Origin: Psychrobacter cibarius
Lineage (GTDB): Bacteria > Pseudomonadota > Gammaproteobacteria > Pseudomonadales > Moraxellaceae
DNA: 64,000 bases
Reading direction: 5' to 3'
Assembly: GCF_016107535.1 (NCBI RefSeq)
Contig: NZ_JABASQ010000009.1
Location: forward strand, 29,025 to 93,024
This document shows positions 28,448-37,430 of the stretch, one piece after another. Position 1 is the stretch's first letter. Each line of letters begins with the position of its first letter. The position numbers were made by a program, and so were the translations under genes. The notes below the pieces were generated by a model. It had not been told where the DNA came from, searched no databases, and worked only from the letters and a program-made list of their open reading frames with translations.

Positions 28448-29761
28448 ATGGCAGAAGATAACACCCCGCATTGCTCGTTTTGCGGCAAAGCCAAAAGCGA
28501 TGTACAGCAGCTGATTGCCGCTGACGATGCCAATATCTGTAATGAATGTATTGAGCTATGTACCGATTTAATCGCTGATAGCGCCGAAGATGGTGATGAT
28601 GAGAGCGACATTGATACTTCTTGGGTCAATAAAAAGCTACCAACGCCAAAAGAGCTGCGTGCCAAGCTTGACGAATACGTCATTGGACAAGACGCTGCTA
28701 AAAAAGCACTAGCAGTTGCCGTTTATAACCATTATAAGCGTCTAAAAGTTAGCCAAACCTTAGCCAATGACAGCAAAAAAGCGAAGATTGGCGCTGACGA
28801 TGCCATGGTTGAATTGGCTAAGAGCAATATCTTGCTGATTGGCCCAACGGGTTCTGGTAAGACCTTACTGGCGCAAACCTTGGCGCGTCTACTGGATGTG
28901 CCTTTTGCGATGGCCGATGCGACGACCTTGACCGAAGCAGGTTATGTCGGTGAAGATGTCGAAAACATCGTGCAAAAGCTACTACAAGCATCAGATTATG
29001 ATGTCAGTAAAGCAGAGCAAGGTATTATCTATATCGATGAGATTGATAAAATCAGTAAGAAAGGCGACAACCCGTCTATCACCCGTGATGTTTCAGGCGA
29101 AGGCGTACAGCAAGCGTTGCTAAAGCTTATCGAAGGTACGGTCGCTGCCATTCCGCCACATGGTGGTCGTAAGCATCCACAGCAAGAGCTGATCCAAGTT
29201 GATACTAGTAACATCTTAATCATCGTCGGTGGGGCGTTTGCTGGTCTTGATGCGGTTATTCAGCAGCGTACAGAAAAAGGCGGTATCGGCTTCAATGCTG
29301 ATGTCAGCTCAAAAGATGATAGCAAACGCAGTTCAGAATTACTGCAACAAGTAGAGCCTGAAGATTTGATCAAATTTGGTCTCATTCCTGAGCTCATCGG
29401 TCGTCTTCCTGTTCTCGCTGCGCTCACAGAGCTGGACGAGGACGCATTGGTGCAGATATTGACAGAACCAAAAAATGCCTTGGTTAAGCAATATAAGTAT
29501 CTATTCGATATGGAAGGCGCTGATATTAGCTTTACCAAAGAAGCGCTCGATGCGATTGCCAAAAAAGCCATGGCGCGTAAGACTGGTGCTCGTGGTTTGC
29601 GTTCTATCGTTGAAAATGCGCTCCTTGAGACCATGTACGAGTTGCCTTCTATGAAAAACGCCAAGACTGTCATCGTCGATGAGCAAGTGATTAATGAAGG
29701 TAAAACACCTGAAATCATCTTTTCTACCGACGACTCAGAGCAAATAGCGATCGACGCTTAG
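28448..29761 (+). CDS. clpX: ATP-dependent Clp protease ATP-binding subunit ClpX
   Basis: The 437-aa AAA+ unfoldase has an N-terminal C4 zinc-binding domain ([10 protein letters not shown] near 9-18 and CNECIELC near 34-41), Walker A GPTGSGKT (near 134), Walker [11 protein letters not shown], the pore/RKH region GGRKHPQ, and the ClpP-binding loop IGF in GGIGFNAD. It recognises tagged substrates and feeds them into ClpP. The ATG has TAGGAG upstream. A strong terminator ends the cluster; lon does not follow, unlike in many relatives. Confidence 0.95.
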   Translation: MAEDNTPHCSFCGKAKSDVQQLIAADDANICNECIELCTDLIADSAEDGDDESDIDTSWVNKKLPTPKELRAKLDEYVIGQDAAKKALAVAVYNHYKRLKVSQTLANDSKKAKIGADDAMVELAKSNILLIGPTGSGKTLLAQTLARLLDVPFAMADATTLTEAGYVGEDVENIVQKLLQASDYDVSKAEQGIIYIDEIDKISKKGDNPSITRDVSGEGVQQALLKLIEGTVAAIPPHGGRKHPQQELIQVDTSNILIIVGGAFAGLDAVIQQRTEKGGIGFNADVSSKDDSKRSSELLQQVEPEDLIKFGLIPELIGRLPVLAALTELDEDALVQILTEPKNALVKQYKYLFDMEGADISFTKEALDAIAKKAMARKTGARGLRSIVENALLETMYELPSMKNAKTVIVDEQVINEGKTPEIIFSTDDSEQIAIDA

Positions 29762-29803
29762 CGGTTGTTATCAGCTCTATTAAAACTGTCATTGAAGTAA
29801 AGG

Positions 29804-29836
29804 CGTCTAGCATATCTTATGCTAGACGTTTTTTTA
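29804..29836 (+). terminator. Terminator of clpX
   Basis: Perfect 11-bp stem CGTCTAGCATA/TATGCTAGACG around TCT, followed by a T-run. Confidence 0.9.
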
Positions 29837-29986
29837 TGGCTGCTCACTTATGATCTTTTTACGACAGCCAATGTATGGGTAAAGTGACAGCCACGTCTAT
29901 CAATCGTTCACAGCTAAAACCACAAAGCATGCTAAGGTAAATGTGCTACCAACACCTATCACTGATGAAACAAAGGACTGTTTATC

Positions 29987-31009
29987 ATGCTTAACAATGT
30001 CACTTCTATCGCAACCTCATTACGTCAACACTTGCCTTTTCATACCACGACAGACCAAGATATTGCCCCTTATTATCATAATCATGTCGCGGCTATTACG
30101 GGTGCTGGCTCTGGTATGGGGCGCGAGCTGGCCATTCATTTGGCAAAGATGGGCTGCCATGTGGCGCTCTCTGATATCAACGCGGCGCAACTGGCACAGA
30201 CCAAAGAATTGCTCGTCGGTTATGACATCAAAGCGACCATGACAGTCCTTGATGTCTCAGACAATAAAGCCGTGGAAGCGTGGGCAGATAGCGTCATGGT
30301 AGACTATGGCAAAGTGAACTTCATCTTTAATAATGCAGGCGTGGCGCTATATTCGACCGTAGAAGGCAGTAGCATTAGCGAGCTTGAATGGGTCATGGAC
30401 ATCAATTTTTGGGGTGTGGTCTATGGCACCAAGGCATTCTTGCCATTGATTAAAAATAGTGTCAAACAAAGCGAATCGACGAATGGCAGCAAAAAAAACA
30501 GATCGCGCCAATTTAACGAGCATGGTCACATCATTAATATCTCAAGCCTGTTTGGCTTGACCGCGCAGCCGTCACAATCTGCGTATAACGCCAGTAAATT
30601 TGCTGTACGCGGCTTTACCGAAAGCTTGCGTCAAGAGCTAGATATTCAGCGCTGCGGTGTGTCAGCGACCTGCATCCATCCCGGCGGGATTAAAACCAAT
30701 ATTGCCAATAGTGCCCGTGGCAATGACAGTATCAATGACAGTATCAATGATATTGGCATGCGTACTGGCCCCAAAGCCATTCAGAGCTTTAATAAATTCC
30801 TGAAATTTGATGCAGGCCATGCCGCTTTGATTATTTTGCAGGCTGCCGCGACCAATCAACCGCGCTGTCTGATTGGCAATGATGCCAAAATAATCGACGC
30901 GGTACAGCGTGTCTTTCCAGCGACATACAGTCAAATATTGAACGATGTCCATACGCTCTCTCGTAAGCTCAAACCACGCCGCCATAAAAAACCAAGCACG
31001 CCAAAATAA
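29987..31009 (+). CDS. Short-chain dehydrogenase/reductase
   Basis: The 340-aa NAD(P)-dependent oxidoreductase has the SDR cofactor motif TGAGSGMG (residues 38-45), the NNAG motif, a catalytic Ser in INISSLFG and the YNASK Tyr-Lys pair (near 198). The sequence is longer than classic SDRs because of an N-terminal stretch, an insert (NSVKQSESTNGSKKNR) and a C-terminal tail. A direct repeat of ATGACAGTATCA (around 30722-30746) adds the repeated residues SINDSIND. The substrate is unknown; the residues match the classical type rather than FabG specifically. The start has AAAGGA upstream. Confidence 0.8.
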   Translation: MLNNVTSIATSLRQHLPFHTTTDQDIAPYYHNHVAAITGAGSGMGRELAIHLAKMGCHVALSDINAAQLAQTKELLVGYDIKATMTVLDVSDNKAVEAWADSVMVDYGKVNFIFNNAGVALYSTVEGSSISELEWVMDINFWGVVYGTKAFLPLIKNSVKQSESTNGSKKNRSRQFNEHGHIINISSLFGLTAQPSQSAYNASKFAVRGFTESLRQELDIQRCGVSATCIHPGGIKTNIANSARGNDSINDSINDIGMRTGPKAIQSFNKFLKFDAGHAALIILQAAATNQPRCLIGNDAKIIDAVQRVFPATYSQILNDVHTLSRKLKPRRHKKPSTPK

Positions 31010-31028
31010 TATATTCTAAAAGTATTTG

Positions 31029-31079
31029 CCCACAAAAAAGCGCTTAAATATTGATAATATTTAAGCGCTTTTTTGTGGG
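31029..31079. terminator. Very long perfect hairpin, bidirectional terminator
   Basis: Positions 31029-31052 and 31056-31079 are exact reverse complements (24 bp) with a 3-base loop. The inner stem is GCGCTTAAATATT, and six As and six Ts lie inside the stem itself, so it can terminate in either direction. Confidence 0.85.
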
Positions 31080-31338
31080 GAGTATTTCAACACTGTCTTT
31101 CAATATGGTTCTTCATACGGTATGAAATTGATTCATGTCCCTCTAAAGCCAAAACACTTTATCTATTTATATACTTTAATTATTTAATATTTGGTACAAT
31201 TATGTTTCTAGCAACTTACAGATTGATGACTCATTCAGATTTTTTGCACAAAAATTAAGATTACTTCTGTCATTTTGACAGTTAAATTATCATAAAAATA
31301 TATTATTACATATTATTTTTGATAATAAGGATATTCCA
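31080..31338. other. Intergenic region upstream of tsdA
   Basis: AT-rich DNA between the SDR terminator and the cytochrome gene. A 61-codon ORF overlaps it but starts inside the terminator and has no supporting signal. It probably contains the tsdA promoter. Confidence 0.4.
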
Positions 31339-32289
31339 ATGAAAATACTTTTAAAGGTCAAACCCTCTTCCTCCGTTTTACTGGCTGCTATCTTTGCTAT
31401 TGGTGCGGTTAGCCTGTCAGGCTGTAGTGAATCAGATACCAAGGCTGTCGACCGTGTCGAAGAAGCTGAAGCATTAGCCCGTGTTAAGTCACTTGAGGCA
31501 CGTGCCGCAGAAATTAAAGACGAGATGGCTGCAAATCCAAGCGCCAAACTGAGCGTTAGCATGCCAGATGAGTCCACTATTCCAGATGATGAGTTCGGCG
31601 CAGCAGTACGTCGCGGCTTACAAATCGCCAATCATACTTATAAAGAAATGCCTGACAATGTCGGCAACCAGTTGAATTGTACCAGCTGTCACTTGGGTAA
31701 CGGCTCAGAGGCTTACGCAGCGCCTTGGAATGGCATGCCGGGTATTTATCCTATTTATCGTTCACGTGCTGGTCGCGTGAATTCAATACAAGAGCGCATC
31801 AATGGCTGTTTTGAACGCTCAATGAATGGCAAAGCACTTGAGCTAGGTTCAGATGATATGAATGCGATGGTGTCTTATATGAGCTGGCTATCACAGGGCT
31901 TGCCTTATGGCGTCTCGCCTGAAGGTCGCGGTTTTGTTAAGGTAGACAAAACTTTAGAGCCAAATACGGACAATGGTAAAAAGCTGTTTGCGGAGAAATG
32001 TAGTGTTTGCCATGGTGAAAATGGCGAAGGTCAATATAACGACGATGGCACTTATATCTATCCAGCAGTAGCCGGAGACAAGTCCTTCAACGATGGTGCA
32101 GGTATGGCGCGGACTTATACAGCAGCGGCCTTTATCAAAGGCAAAATGCCCTTTGGTCAAGGTAACTCGCTTAGTGACCAAGAAGCGGTCGATATTGCCG
32201 CTTACTTTACCCATCTGCCGCGACCTATCAAAGCCAATAAAGACAAAGACTGGCCAAATGGTGATGCCCCTAAAGATGTACGCCGCTAG
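31339..32289 (+). CDS. tsdA: TsdA-like dihaem cytochrome c, thiosulfate dehydrogenase
   Basis: The 316-aa lipoprotein has a signal peptide ending in lipobox LSGC (Cys29) and two haem c motifs, CTSCH (114-118) and CSVCH (221-225). Between them, INGCFERSMNGKAL contains Cys157, which corresponds to the unusual cysteine axial ligand of haem 1 in TsdA, and Met270 in KGKMPFGQ fits the haem 2 ligand. PIYRSRAGRVNSIQERING is also a TsdA hallmark. TsdA converts two thiosulfates to tetrathionate or the reverse. AAGGAT precedes the start. No tsdB electron acceptor gene is adjacent. Confidence 0.85.
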   Translation: MKILLKVKPSSSVLLAAIFAIGAVSLSGCSESDTKAVDRVEEAEALARVKSLEARAAEIKDEMAANPSAKLSVSMPDESTIPDDEFGAAVRRGLQIANHTYKEMPDNVGNQLNCTSCHLGNGSEAYAAPWNGMPGIYPIYRSRAGRVNSIQERINGCFERSMNGKALELGSDDMNAMVSYMSWLSQGLPYGVSPEGRGFVKVDKTLEPNTDNGKKLFAEKCSVCHGENGEGQYNDDGTYIYPAVAGDKSFNDGAGMARTYTAAAFIKGKMPFGQGNSLSDQEAVDIAAYFTHLPRPIKANKDKDWPNGDAPKDVRR

Positions 32290-32315
32290 TTTTAAGCACC
32301 TTTAAAAGTTACCAT

Positions 32316-32352
32316 AAAAAAGCCCAATTACTTAAATAGCTGGGCTTTTTTA
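32316..32352. terminator. Bidirectional terminator between tsdA and EIIC-like gene
   Basis: AGCCCA/TGGGCT stem flanked by six As and six Ts, between convergent genes. Confidence 0.75.
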
Positions 32353-32392
32353 TTATTGATAGTTAGGACAATTTGCGTCCTTTATCTTTAAT

Positions 32393-33487
32393 TTAAGGCA
32401 ATTTCATATCACCATCAACCAGCCAGCCCACGCGGCGCATCACATGAGCGACCACCCCTGCAATTAGGGCAGGTAATACAAACATCAACAGGATAATCGC
32501 TGTCCATAATTGACCCGTACTCATGATGTCTTGTGACGCCTCAATCACTCCAAATACACCGACCAATCCGGCGGTACCCATACCCGCACCCGTTGCCGTA
32601 CATGCCAGTCCAAAGCCTACTGTCGCAATAGGACCAACGATGGCACTGGCAATCACAGCAGGCAATAACACCAGCGGCTTTTTTAACACATTAGGAATCT
32701 GTAGCATACTGGTGCCCAGACCTTGAGATATTACGCCACTGACGCCGTTGTCTTTAAAGCTTGCAACGGCAAAGCCAATCATGTGTGCCGCACAGCCTAC
32801 CACTGCTGCCCCGCCTGCTACGCCACCAAGCCCAATTGCGATACAAATAGCAGCGCTGGACGTTGGCAATGTCAATAAAATACCCACCACCACTGCAATC
32901 ACAATACCCATTAACAGAGGCTGTAACTCAGTGGCCGCTTGAATACCTTGACCAATGGCAGCGACCGCAGCGACGATAGGTGGGTTCAATAGTGCGCAAA
33001 CTGCTAATGCTACCGCGCATACCAATAAAGGAACCAGTAGAATATCAAGCTTGGTTTTGCCAGCGACCCAAGTACCAGCACGATAAGCAAATACTGAGGT
33101 CAAATACGCCCCTATCGGATTACCCGGTAACGCAGAAAAGGTCGCAGGTCCGCCTACTTGGGGCGTAAATAACGTCCCTGCCATTAATGCTTCAGAGTGT
33201 GCGCCAAGCATACCCGCCACCAAGCAGCTGAGCATGACGAGCGTCGGTGCTTTAAGGTAATAGGCGATACCTACTCCGATACCCGCACCCATTAGTACTG
33301 AGGCAAGCTTGCCCACCGCAACCAATGCAGGCAAATCTAACCAGCCACCGATTTGCGAGATGATTAGACCAGCAATCAATGTGACAAATAGCCCTAAAGC
33401 CATGCCAGTAAACGCATCAATAAAATACTTTTGGAAAAATGCTTTAATGAAGCCAGTAGGCGGTGTTGCTAAATGAGAGACTGTCAT
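32393..33487 (-). CDS. PTS EIIC-like (PF13303) integral membrane protein
   Basis: The 364-aa protein is almost wholly hydrophobic, with about nine or ten helices, and matches the EIIC_2 family: MTVSHLATPPTGFIKAFFQKYFID at the start, AHSEALMAGTLFTPQVGGPATFSALPGNPIGAY in the middle, and SQGLGTSMLQIPN. These proteins resemble the sugar-channel half of a PTS, but no EIIA, EIIB or HPr gene is nearby and the usual phospho-relay Cys is not visible, so the transport mode and substrate are unknown. The start at 33487 is preferred; a longer ORF would add 30 residues. Confidence 0.7.
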   Translation of the reverse strand: MTVSHLATPPTGFIKAFFQKYFIDAFTGMALGLFVTLIAGLIISQIGGWLDLPALVAVGKLASVLMGAGIGVGIAYYLKAPTLVMLSCLVAGMLGAHSEALMAGTLFTPQVGGPATFSALPGNPIGAYLTSVFAYRAGTWVAGKTKLDILLVPLLVCAVALAVCALLNPPIVAAVAAIGQGIQAATELQPLLMGIVIAVVVGILLTLPTSSAAICIAIGLGGVAGGAAVVGCAAHMIGFAVASFKDNGVSGVISQGLGTSMLQIPNVLKKPLVLLPAVIASAIVGPIATVGFGLACTATGAGMGTAGLVGVFGVIEASQDIMSTGQLWTAIILLMFVLPALIAGVVAHVMRRVGWLVDGDMKLP

Positions 33488-33566
33488 AGCCACGCTCTTT
33501 ATGAAATTTTTGATGAGAGATAATAAACCAACAGAAAAAATAACTTTGCTAAAAATTAGAGATAAA

Positions 33567-33597
33567 AAAAACGTCATTGCGACGCTTTTTTTATTAT
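33567..33597 (-). terminator. Possible terminator of the SPOR-argS unit
   Basis: A short GCGTC/GACGT stem with A- and T-runs on either side, just after the SPOR gene. Weak. Confidence 0.4.
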
Positions 33598-33633
33598 TAA
33601 TAAAGAACTAAAACTGCTATCAAATAGCGCAAC

Positions 33634-34449
33634 TTAACGACGCTGTTCAACGATGATGGAATCAATACCATTATTTTGTAAGCGCTGCTGAGCAGTGGTT
33701 ACTGCTTGGCGATTATTCATCGGGCGAGAAATAACCTGATAAATTGGCAAACCATTACCCGTTGTATTCTTAACCACTCTAGCATCTACACCTGCCATCA
33801 ACACTTGAGCACGGCGGCGATCTGCTTCATCCGCATCGCCGAAGCTGTTGATCTGCAAAATATAAGTTGCCGCAGGTTTTGCAGCCTGAACGCTAGCAGT
33901 ACCTGCGCCTGCATTATTGGTAGACGTATTATTGCTACTAGCAGGCGTCGATCCATCATAGGTCGCATCTTCTTCAACGATCACAATGTCATCGCCGCTA
34001 TTACTGGTAGCAGCGTTATTTCCACGACTGGGCGCAATGACCGTGTTTTCAGAGATACCAAAGTTACCAGTATCATCATTGCGACTGGCTGAACCATCTT
34101 CAGGTTGAGTCACCACGACATCAGGCTCAAAGGCACTGATATCCCCTATGCGGTCATTGCCTGTATCAGCAATATCTTCATCAGGAATAGTCGCCATCTC
34201 TTGATTGGGCAAAATATCATAGAACTCATAATCACCATTATCAGTATCAGTGTCGACACGTGGCTGTACCTGACGATCAGGATCATTACCAGCGGTGCTG
34301 TCAGCAGGACTGAAATCAAATAATGGTGACAAGTATATAAACACCCCTATCATAAGGGTCAATACCGCCCCGACAAACATCCACAATAAGCCTGATACGC
34401 TACTTGTTTTGCGTTTTTCAGTCGCACCTTTAGGTTTTTTGGCTAGCAT
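33634..34449 (-). CDS. SPOR-domain membrane protein
   Basis: The 271-aa protein has a short cytoplasmic tail (AKKPKGATEKRKTSS), one membrane helix (about 20-44), a long acidic, Asn/Asp/Thr-rich low-complexity linker (about 50-185) and a C-terminal SPOR domain (about 190-271, TYILQINSFGDADEADRRRAQVL). SPOR domains bind glycan strands lacking stem peptides at the division site, so it is likely a periplasmic division-associated protein of the FtsN/DamX type, though not identifiable as either. It lies 102 bp downstream of argS on the same strand, a common neighbour arrangement. GGGAGA precedes the ATG. Confidence 0.8.
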   Translation of the reverse strand: MLAKKPKGATEKRKTSSVSGLLWMFVGAVLTLMIGVFIYLSPLFDFSPADSTAGNDPDRQVQPRVDTDTDNGDYEFYDILPNQEMATIPDEDIADTGNDRIGDISAFEPDVVVTQPEDGSASRNDDTGNFGISENTVIAPSRGNNAATSNSGDDIVIVEEDATYDGSTPASSNNTSTNNAGAGTASVQAAKPAATYILQINSFGDADEADRRRAQVLMAGVDARVVKNTTGNGLPIYQVISRPMNNRQAVTTAQQRLQNNGIDSIIVEQRR

Positions 34450-34551
34450 GGATCTGGTTCTCCCTACTGAATCTAACTATCATCAAATTATGGCTGGCAG
34501 TCATCTATACTCATACTACATGTTAGAAAGTTACTATATAGTAGAAAAAAA

Positions 34552-36381
34552 CTACATGCTAGATGGTGCCGACAACCCTAACAAACTAAGACCATTGGCC
34601 AATACTTGACGTACGGCTTTAGACAAACGCAAACGGGCTTGCATTAAATCCATCTCATCCGAGCTTGGTGTCTCACCTGAGGTCAAACTCACTGGCAAAA
34701 TGCGATTGCTGTCATACCAACCATGAAATAGCGCTGCCAACTCTTTAAGGTAGTTGGTCAAGACATGTGGCTCATAGCCCGTCGCGGCGCGTAATAATGT
34801 CGCTGGATATCCTGTTAATAATTTAATCAGCTCATCTTCGTTAGGCGCGCTAAGTAAGTTTTGATGCTCTAAACCAATCGCATCGTCTACCACAAGACTA
34901 CTGTTTTGTAGCTTTTCTAATACTCGGCAAACACGAGCATGCGCGTATTGAATGTAATACACTTGATTGTCTTTGCTTTGTGATTTAGCCAGCTCCAAAT
35001 CAAAATCAATATGCACTTCAGGCTTACGGGCGACATAATAAAAACGCGCGGCGTCGTTACCAACTTCGGTACGTAAATCACGCAGGGTGACAAATTGACC
35101 TGAACGCGAGGACATTTGCACTTTTTCACTGCCACGCCATAGTGCAACAAATTGCACAAGCACCACATCTAAACGCTCAGCATCAATATCAAGCGCCAAT
35201 AAAGCGGCTTTTACGCGTGGCACATAACCATGGTGATCGGCACCCCAAACATTGACCACTTTATCAAAACCACGATCAAATTTGTTTTTGTGATAGGCGA
35301 TATCAGAAGCAAAATAAGTAGATTGACCATTGGCACGGCGCACAACACGGTCTTTTTCATCACCAAAATCGGTTGATTTGAACCAAATATTACCGTCTTT
35401 TTCGTATAGGTAGCCTTTTTCATCTAAGGTCTGTAAGACTGGCTCAATATCGCTATCAATAGACCGTTCGCTAAACCAGCACTCGTAGCGCACACCAAAG
35501 TCATTTAAGTCATCTTTGATATCGGCTAAAATACTGCTCAATGCCGCATTTAAAAACAGCTCATAACCCTCGCCAAGCAAGGCTTTACTGTTAGCAATTA
35601 GGCCATCAATATGCGCTTCTTTGTCACCTGATAGCAATGTTTTTTCGCCGTCCGCATTAATCTCAAACTCAGCATCTGCTGGCACATCTTTGGCGATTGC
35701 TGCAAAGCTATGAACGTAATGATCACCGTGTTGCGCTTTTAACGTTTGGGCGATGTCACTGACATAATCACCTTGATAGCCATTGACTGGGAAGATTATT
35801 TTCTCACCGTTGGTTTCCAGATAACGCAAATAGGTACTGGTCGCCAAGATATCCATCTGCCGACCCGCATCGTTGACATAATATTCACGCGTGACGTCAT
35901 AACCAATCGCTTCCAGCAAGTTTGCCACGCTCATACCGAACGCTGCACCGCGACCATGCCCAACGTGCAAACTTGACGTTGGATTGGCAGAGACAAACTC
36001 AACCTGAATTTTTTGCCCGTCAAACTGATCGCTTAAACCAAAGCGATCTTGCAAGGCAAAGATATCATCTAATACCGCAAACTTGGCTTCCGCATTTAAG
36101 AACACGTTAATAAAGCCTGGACCTGCGATTTCTACTTGGCGAATGTCTTGGTTTTCAGGCAGCGCATTGACGATTTTTTCGGCAAGCTGTCGTGGATTGA
36201 CCTTAGCAGCTTTGGCCGCTGTCAGCGCAATATTACTGGCAAAATCACCATGGCTTAAGTCTTTAGTACGGGTGATTTGGCTATTATTTTGCCAATCGCT
36301 TGGTAACGTGCCATCTGCTTGTAGGGTTTGAATCGCATCGTTAAATAGTGATGCAAGTGTATCAATTTGGGCTTGTGACAT
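34552..36381 (-). CDS. argS: Arginine--tRNA ligase
   Basis: The 609-aa class I synthetase has the HIGH-like motif in SSLHVGHGRGAAFG (around residue 140), preceded by VEFVSANPT, and a KMSKS-like region KVQMSSRSGQF in place of the canonical form, as usual for ArgRS, plus the N-terminal Add1 domain. The C-terminal anticodon-binding domain ends with LSAPSSM. Length is normal or slightly long. It charges tRNA-Arg. No clear Shine-Dalgarno was seen before the ATG. Confidence 0.95.
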   Translation of the reverse strand: MSQAQIDTLASLFNDAIQTLQADGTLPSDWQNNSQITRTKDLSHGDFASNIALTAAKAAKVNPRQLAEKIVNALPENQDIRQVEIAGPGFINVFLNAEAKFAVLDDIFALQDRFGLSDQFDGQKIQVEFVSANPTSSLHVGHGRGAAFGMSVANLLEAIGYDVTREYYVNDAGRQMDILATSTYLRYLETNGEKIIFPVNGYQGDYVSDIAQTLKAQHGDHYVHSFAAIAKDVPADAEFEINADGEKTLLSGDKEAHIDGLIANSKALLGEGYELFLNAALSSILADIKDDLNDFGVRYECWFSERSIDSDIEPVLQTLDEKGYLYEKDGNIWFKSTDFGDEKDRVVRRANGQSTYFASDIAYHKNKFDRGFDKVVNVWGADHHGYVPRVKAALLALDIDAERLDVVLVQFVALWRGSEKVQMSSRSGQFVTLRDLRTEVGNDAARFYYVARKPEVHIDFDLELAKSQSKDNQVYYIQYAHARVCRVLEKLQNSSLVVDDAIGLEHQNLLSAPNEDELIKLLTGYPATLLRAATGYEPHVLTNYLKELAALFHGWYDSNRILPVSLTSGETPSSDEMDLMQARLRLSKAVRQVLANGLSLLGLSAPSSM

Positions 36382-37055
36382 AAGGATTTGAACTCAGTTA
36401 AATAAACAACAAAAACGGTATAAAATGTGGCGAATGCGAGCAGCCAATAACTGCCTATTATAATAGCGACCGACATTGCAGGGGATAAAATAATACAAAA
36501 AAGATAAGTAACCTGTAAATATAACAATCTTTGCCCTGCATTGCACTATGTGCACCAAAATTAGCACTAAAATCTTACGGTTATGACAGTTAACACTGAT
36601 AATTTAGGTGACTAGGGCGTGTCCTCATTGTAAAAATGGTGATAAAAAGGAGATAAATTGCCGTCAAACAAAAAAAGTAGCACAAATAATATCGAGATAT
36701 TGATAAGCTAGTTGACGATGTTTGGCAAAATTTAGCCATTTTTAGCCCATCTAGAGGATAATCGATTGAATTGAAGACACGCCCTAACAGGCGTTGTCTG
36801 TGCTTTCATTCACGATAAGTCAGCCCTGCAAATTGTAGCGTTACTGTTGTCTCATACTTAGCAGCAGTTTATACCTGCTCGCTTCCGCGTTATAATAACG
36901 GTTTGTATTGCTGCCTGCTTTTTTCTGACTTATTTTATGGATTACTGCTTATATCATGAATGGTGATACTTCATTTTGAAGGCAATTATTATCAAAAGAT
37001 CCATAAAATAATAGAAATAAATAAAGACGGCGTTACTACTTTATAGGATTATGCC
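36382..37055. other. Intergenic region with MITE, before DUF2788 gene
   Basis: About 670 bp with no convincing gene; the MITE occupies 36615-36784, and the rest is AT-rich. A 90-codon ORF overlapping the argS start is treated as a shadow. Confidence 0.5.
36615..36784. mobile_element. MITE copy 2 (170 bp, TA-flanked, inverted)
   Basis: Ends are GGGCGTGTCCTCATT and GAAGACACGCCC, with TA on both sides (36613-36614 and 36785-36786). The reverse complement is close to copy 3 along its length, including the core TGGCTAAATTTTGCCAAACA and the AATATCTCGATATT palindrome. It contains no ORF. Confidence 0.9.
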
Positions 37056-37274
37056 ATGTTTGCTATTGCTGCCAGTACAGTTACCAGTTGGGGATTGTAT
37101 GTTTTACTACCCATATTCATCGCCTTCTTATTTTTTATTATGTGGGATATCTCTAAAGAATCTCAAGCTGGGCGCGCGGGCACATTTTGGATTTTCTTAG
37201 CACTAGGCGCAGGGTTTGTGGGCTTCTTACTCAAGCTATTGTTGGAAGTCGCTTTTAAAAGGTGGTTGATATAA
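37056..37274 (+). CDS. DUF2788 small membrane protein
   Basis: This 72-aa protein has two membrane helices (about 10-29 and 43-65) separated by WDISKESQAGRAGTF, the diagnostic core of DUF2788. Function unknown. It ends in a positive tail (KRWLI). TAGGAT lies upstream of the ATG. It sits between the second MITE and a DUF1176 gene, with no obvious operon partner. Confidence 0.8.
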   Translation: MFAIAASTVTSWGLYVLLPIFIAFLFFIMWDISKESQAGRAGTFWIFLALGAGFVGFLLKLLLEVAFKRWLI

Positions 37275-37430
37275 TTTTTATATAATTAAGCAGTATCCTC
37301 ACTGTCAATGATAGGTAATAAATAACTCGCCTATCACTGATAAATAAACGGTTAAATAATCAATTAAAAAATGCATGGCTCATGACGGCTTTACTTTATA
37401 GTGTGTCAATCATTCCTATTAAAATATCAC

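Noticed and set aside
31073..31258. 61-codon ORF after the SDR gene
   Set aside because: It begins inside the long terminator hairpin and has no ribosome-binding site.
36255..36527. 90-codon ORF over the argS start
   Set aside because: Overlaps argS coding sequence in another frame; hydrophobic composition comes from AT-rich non-coding DNA.
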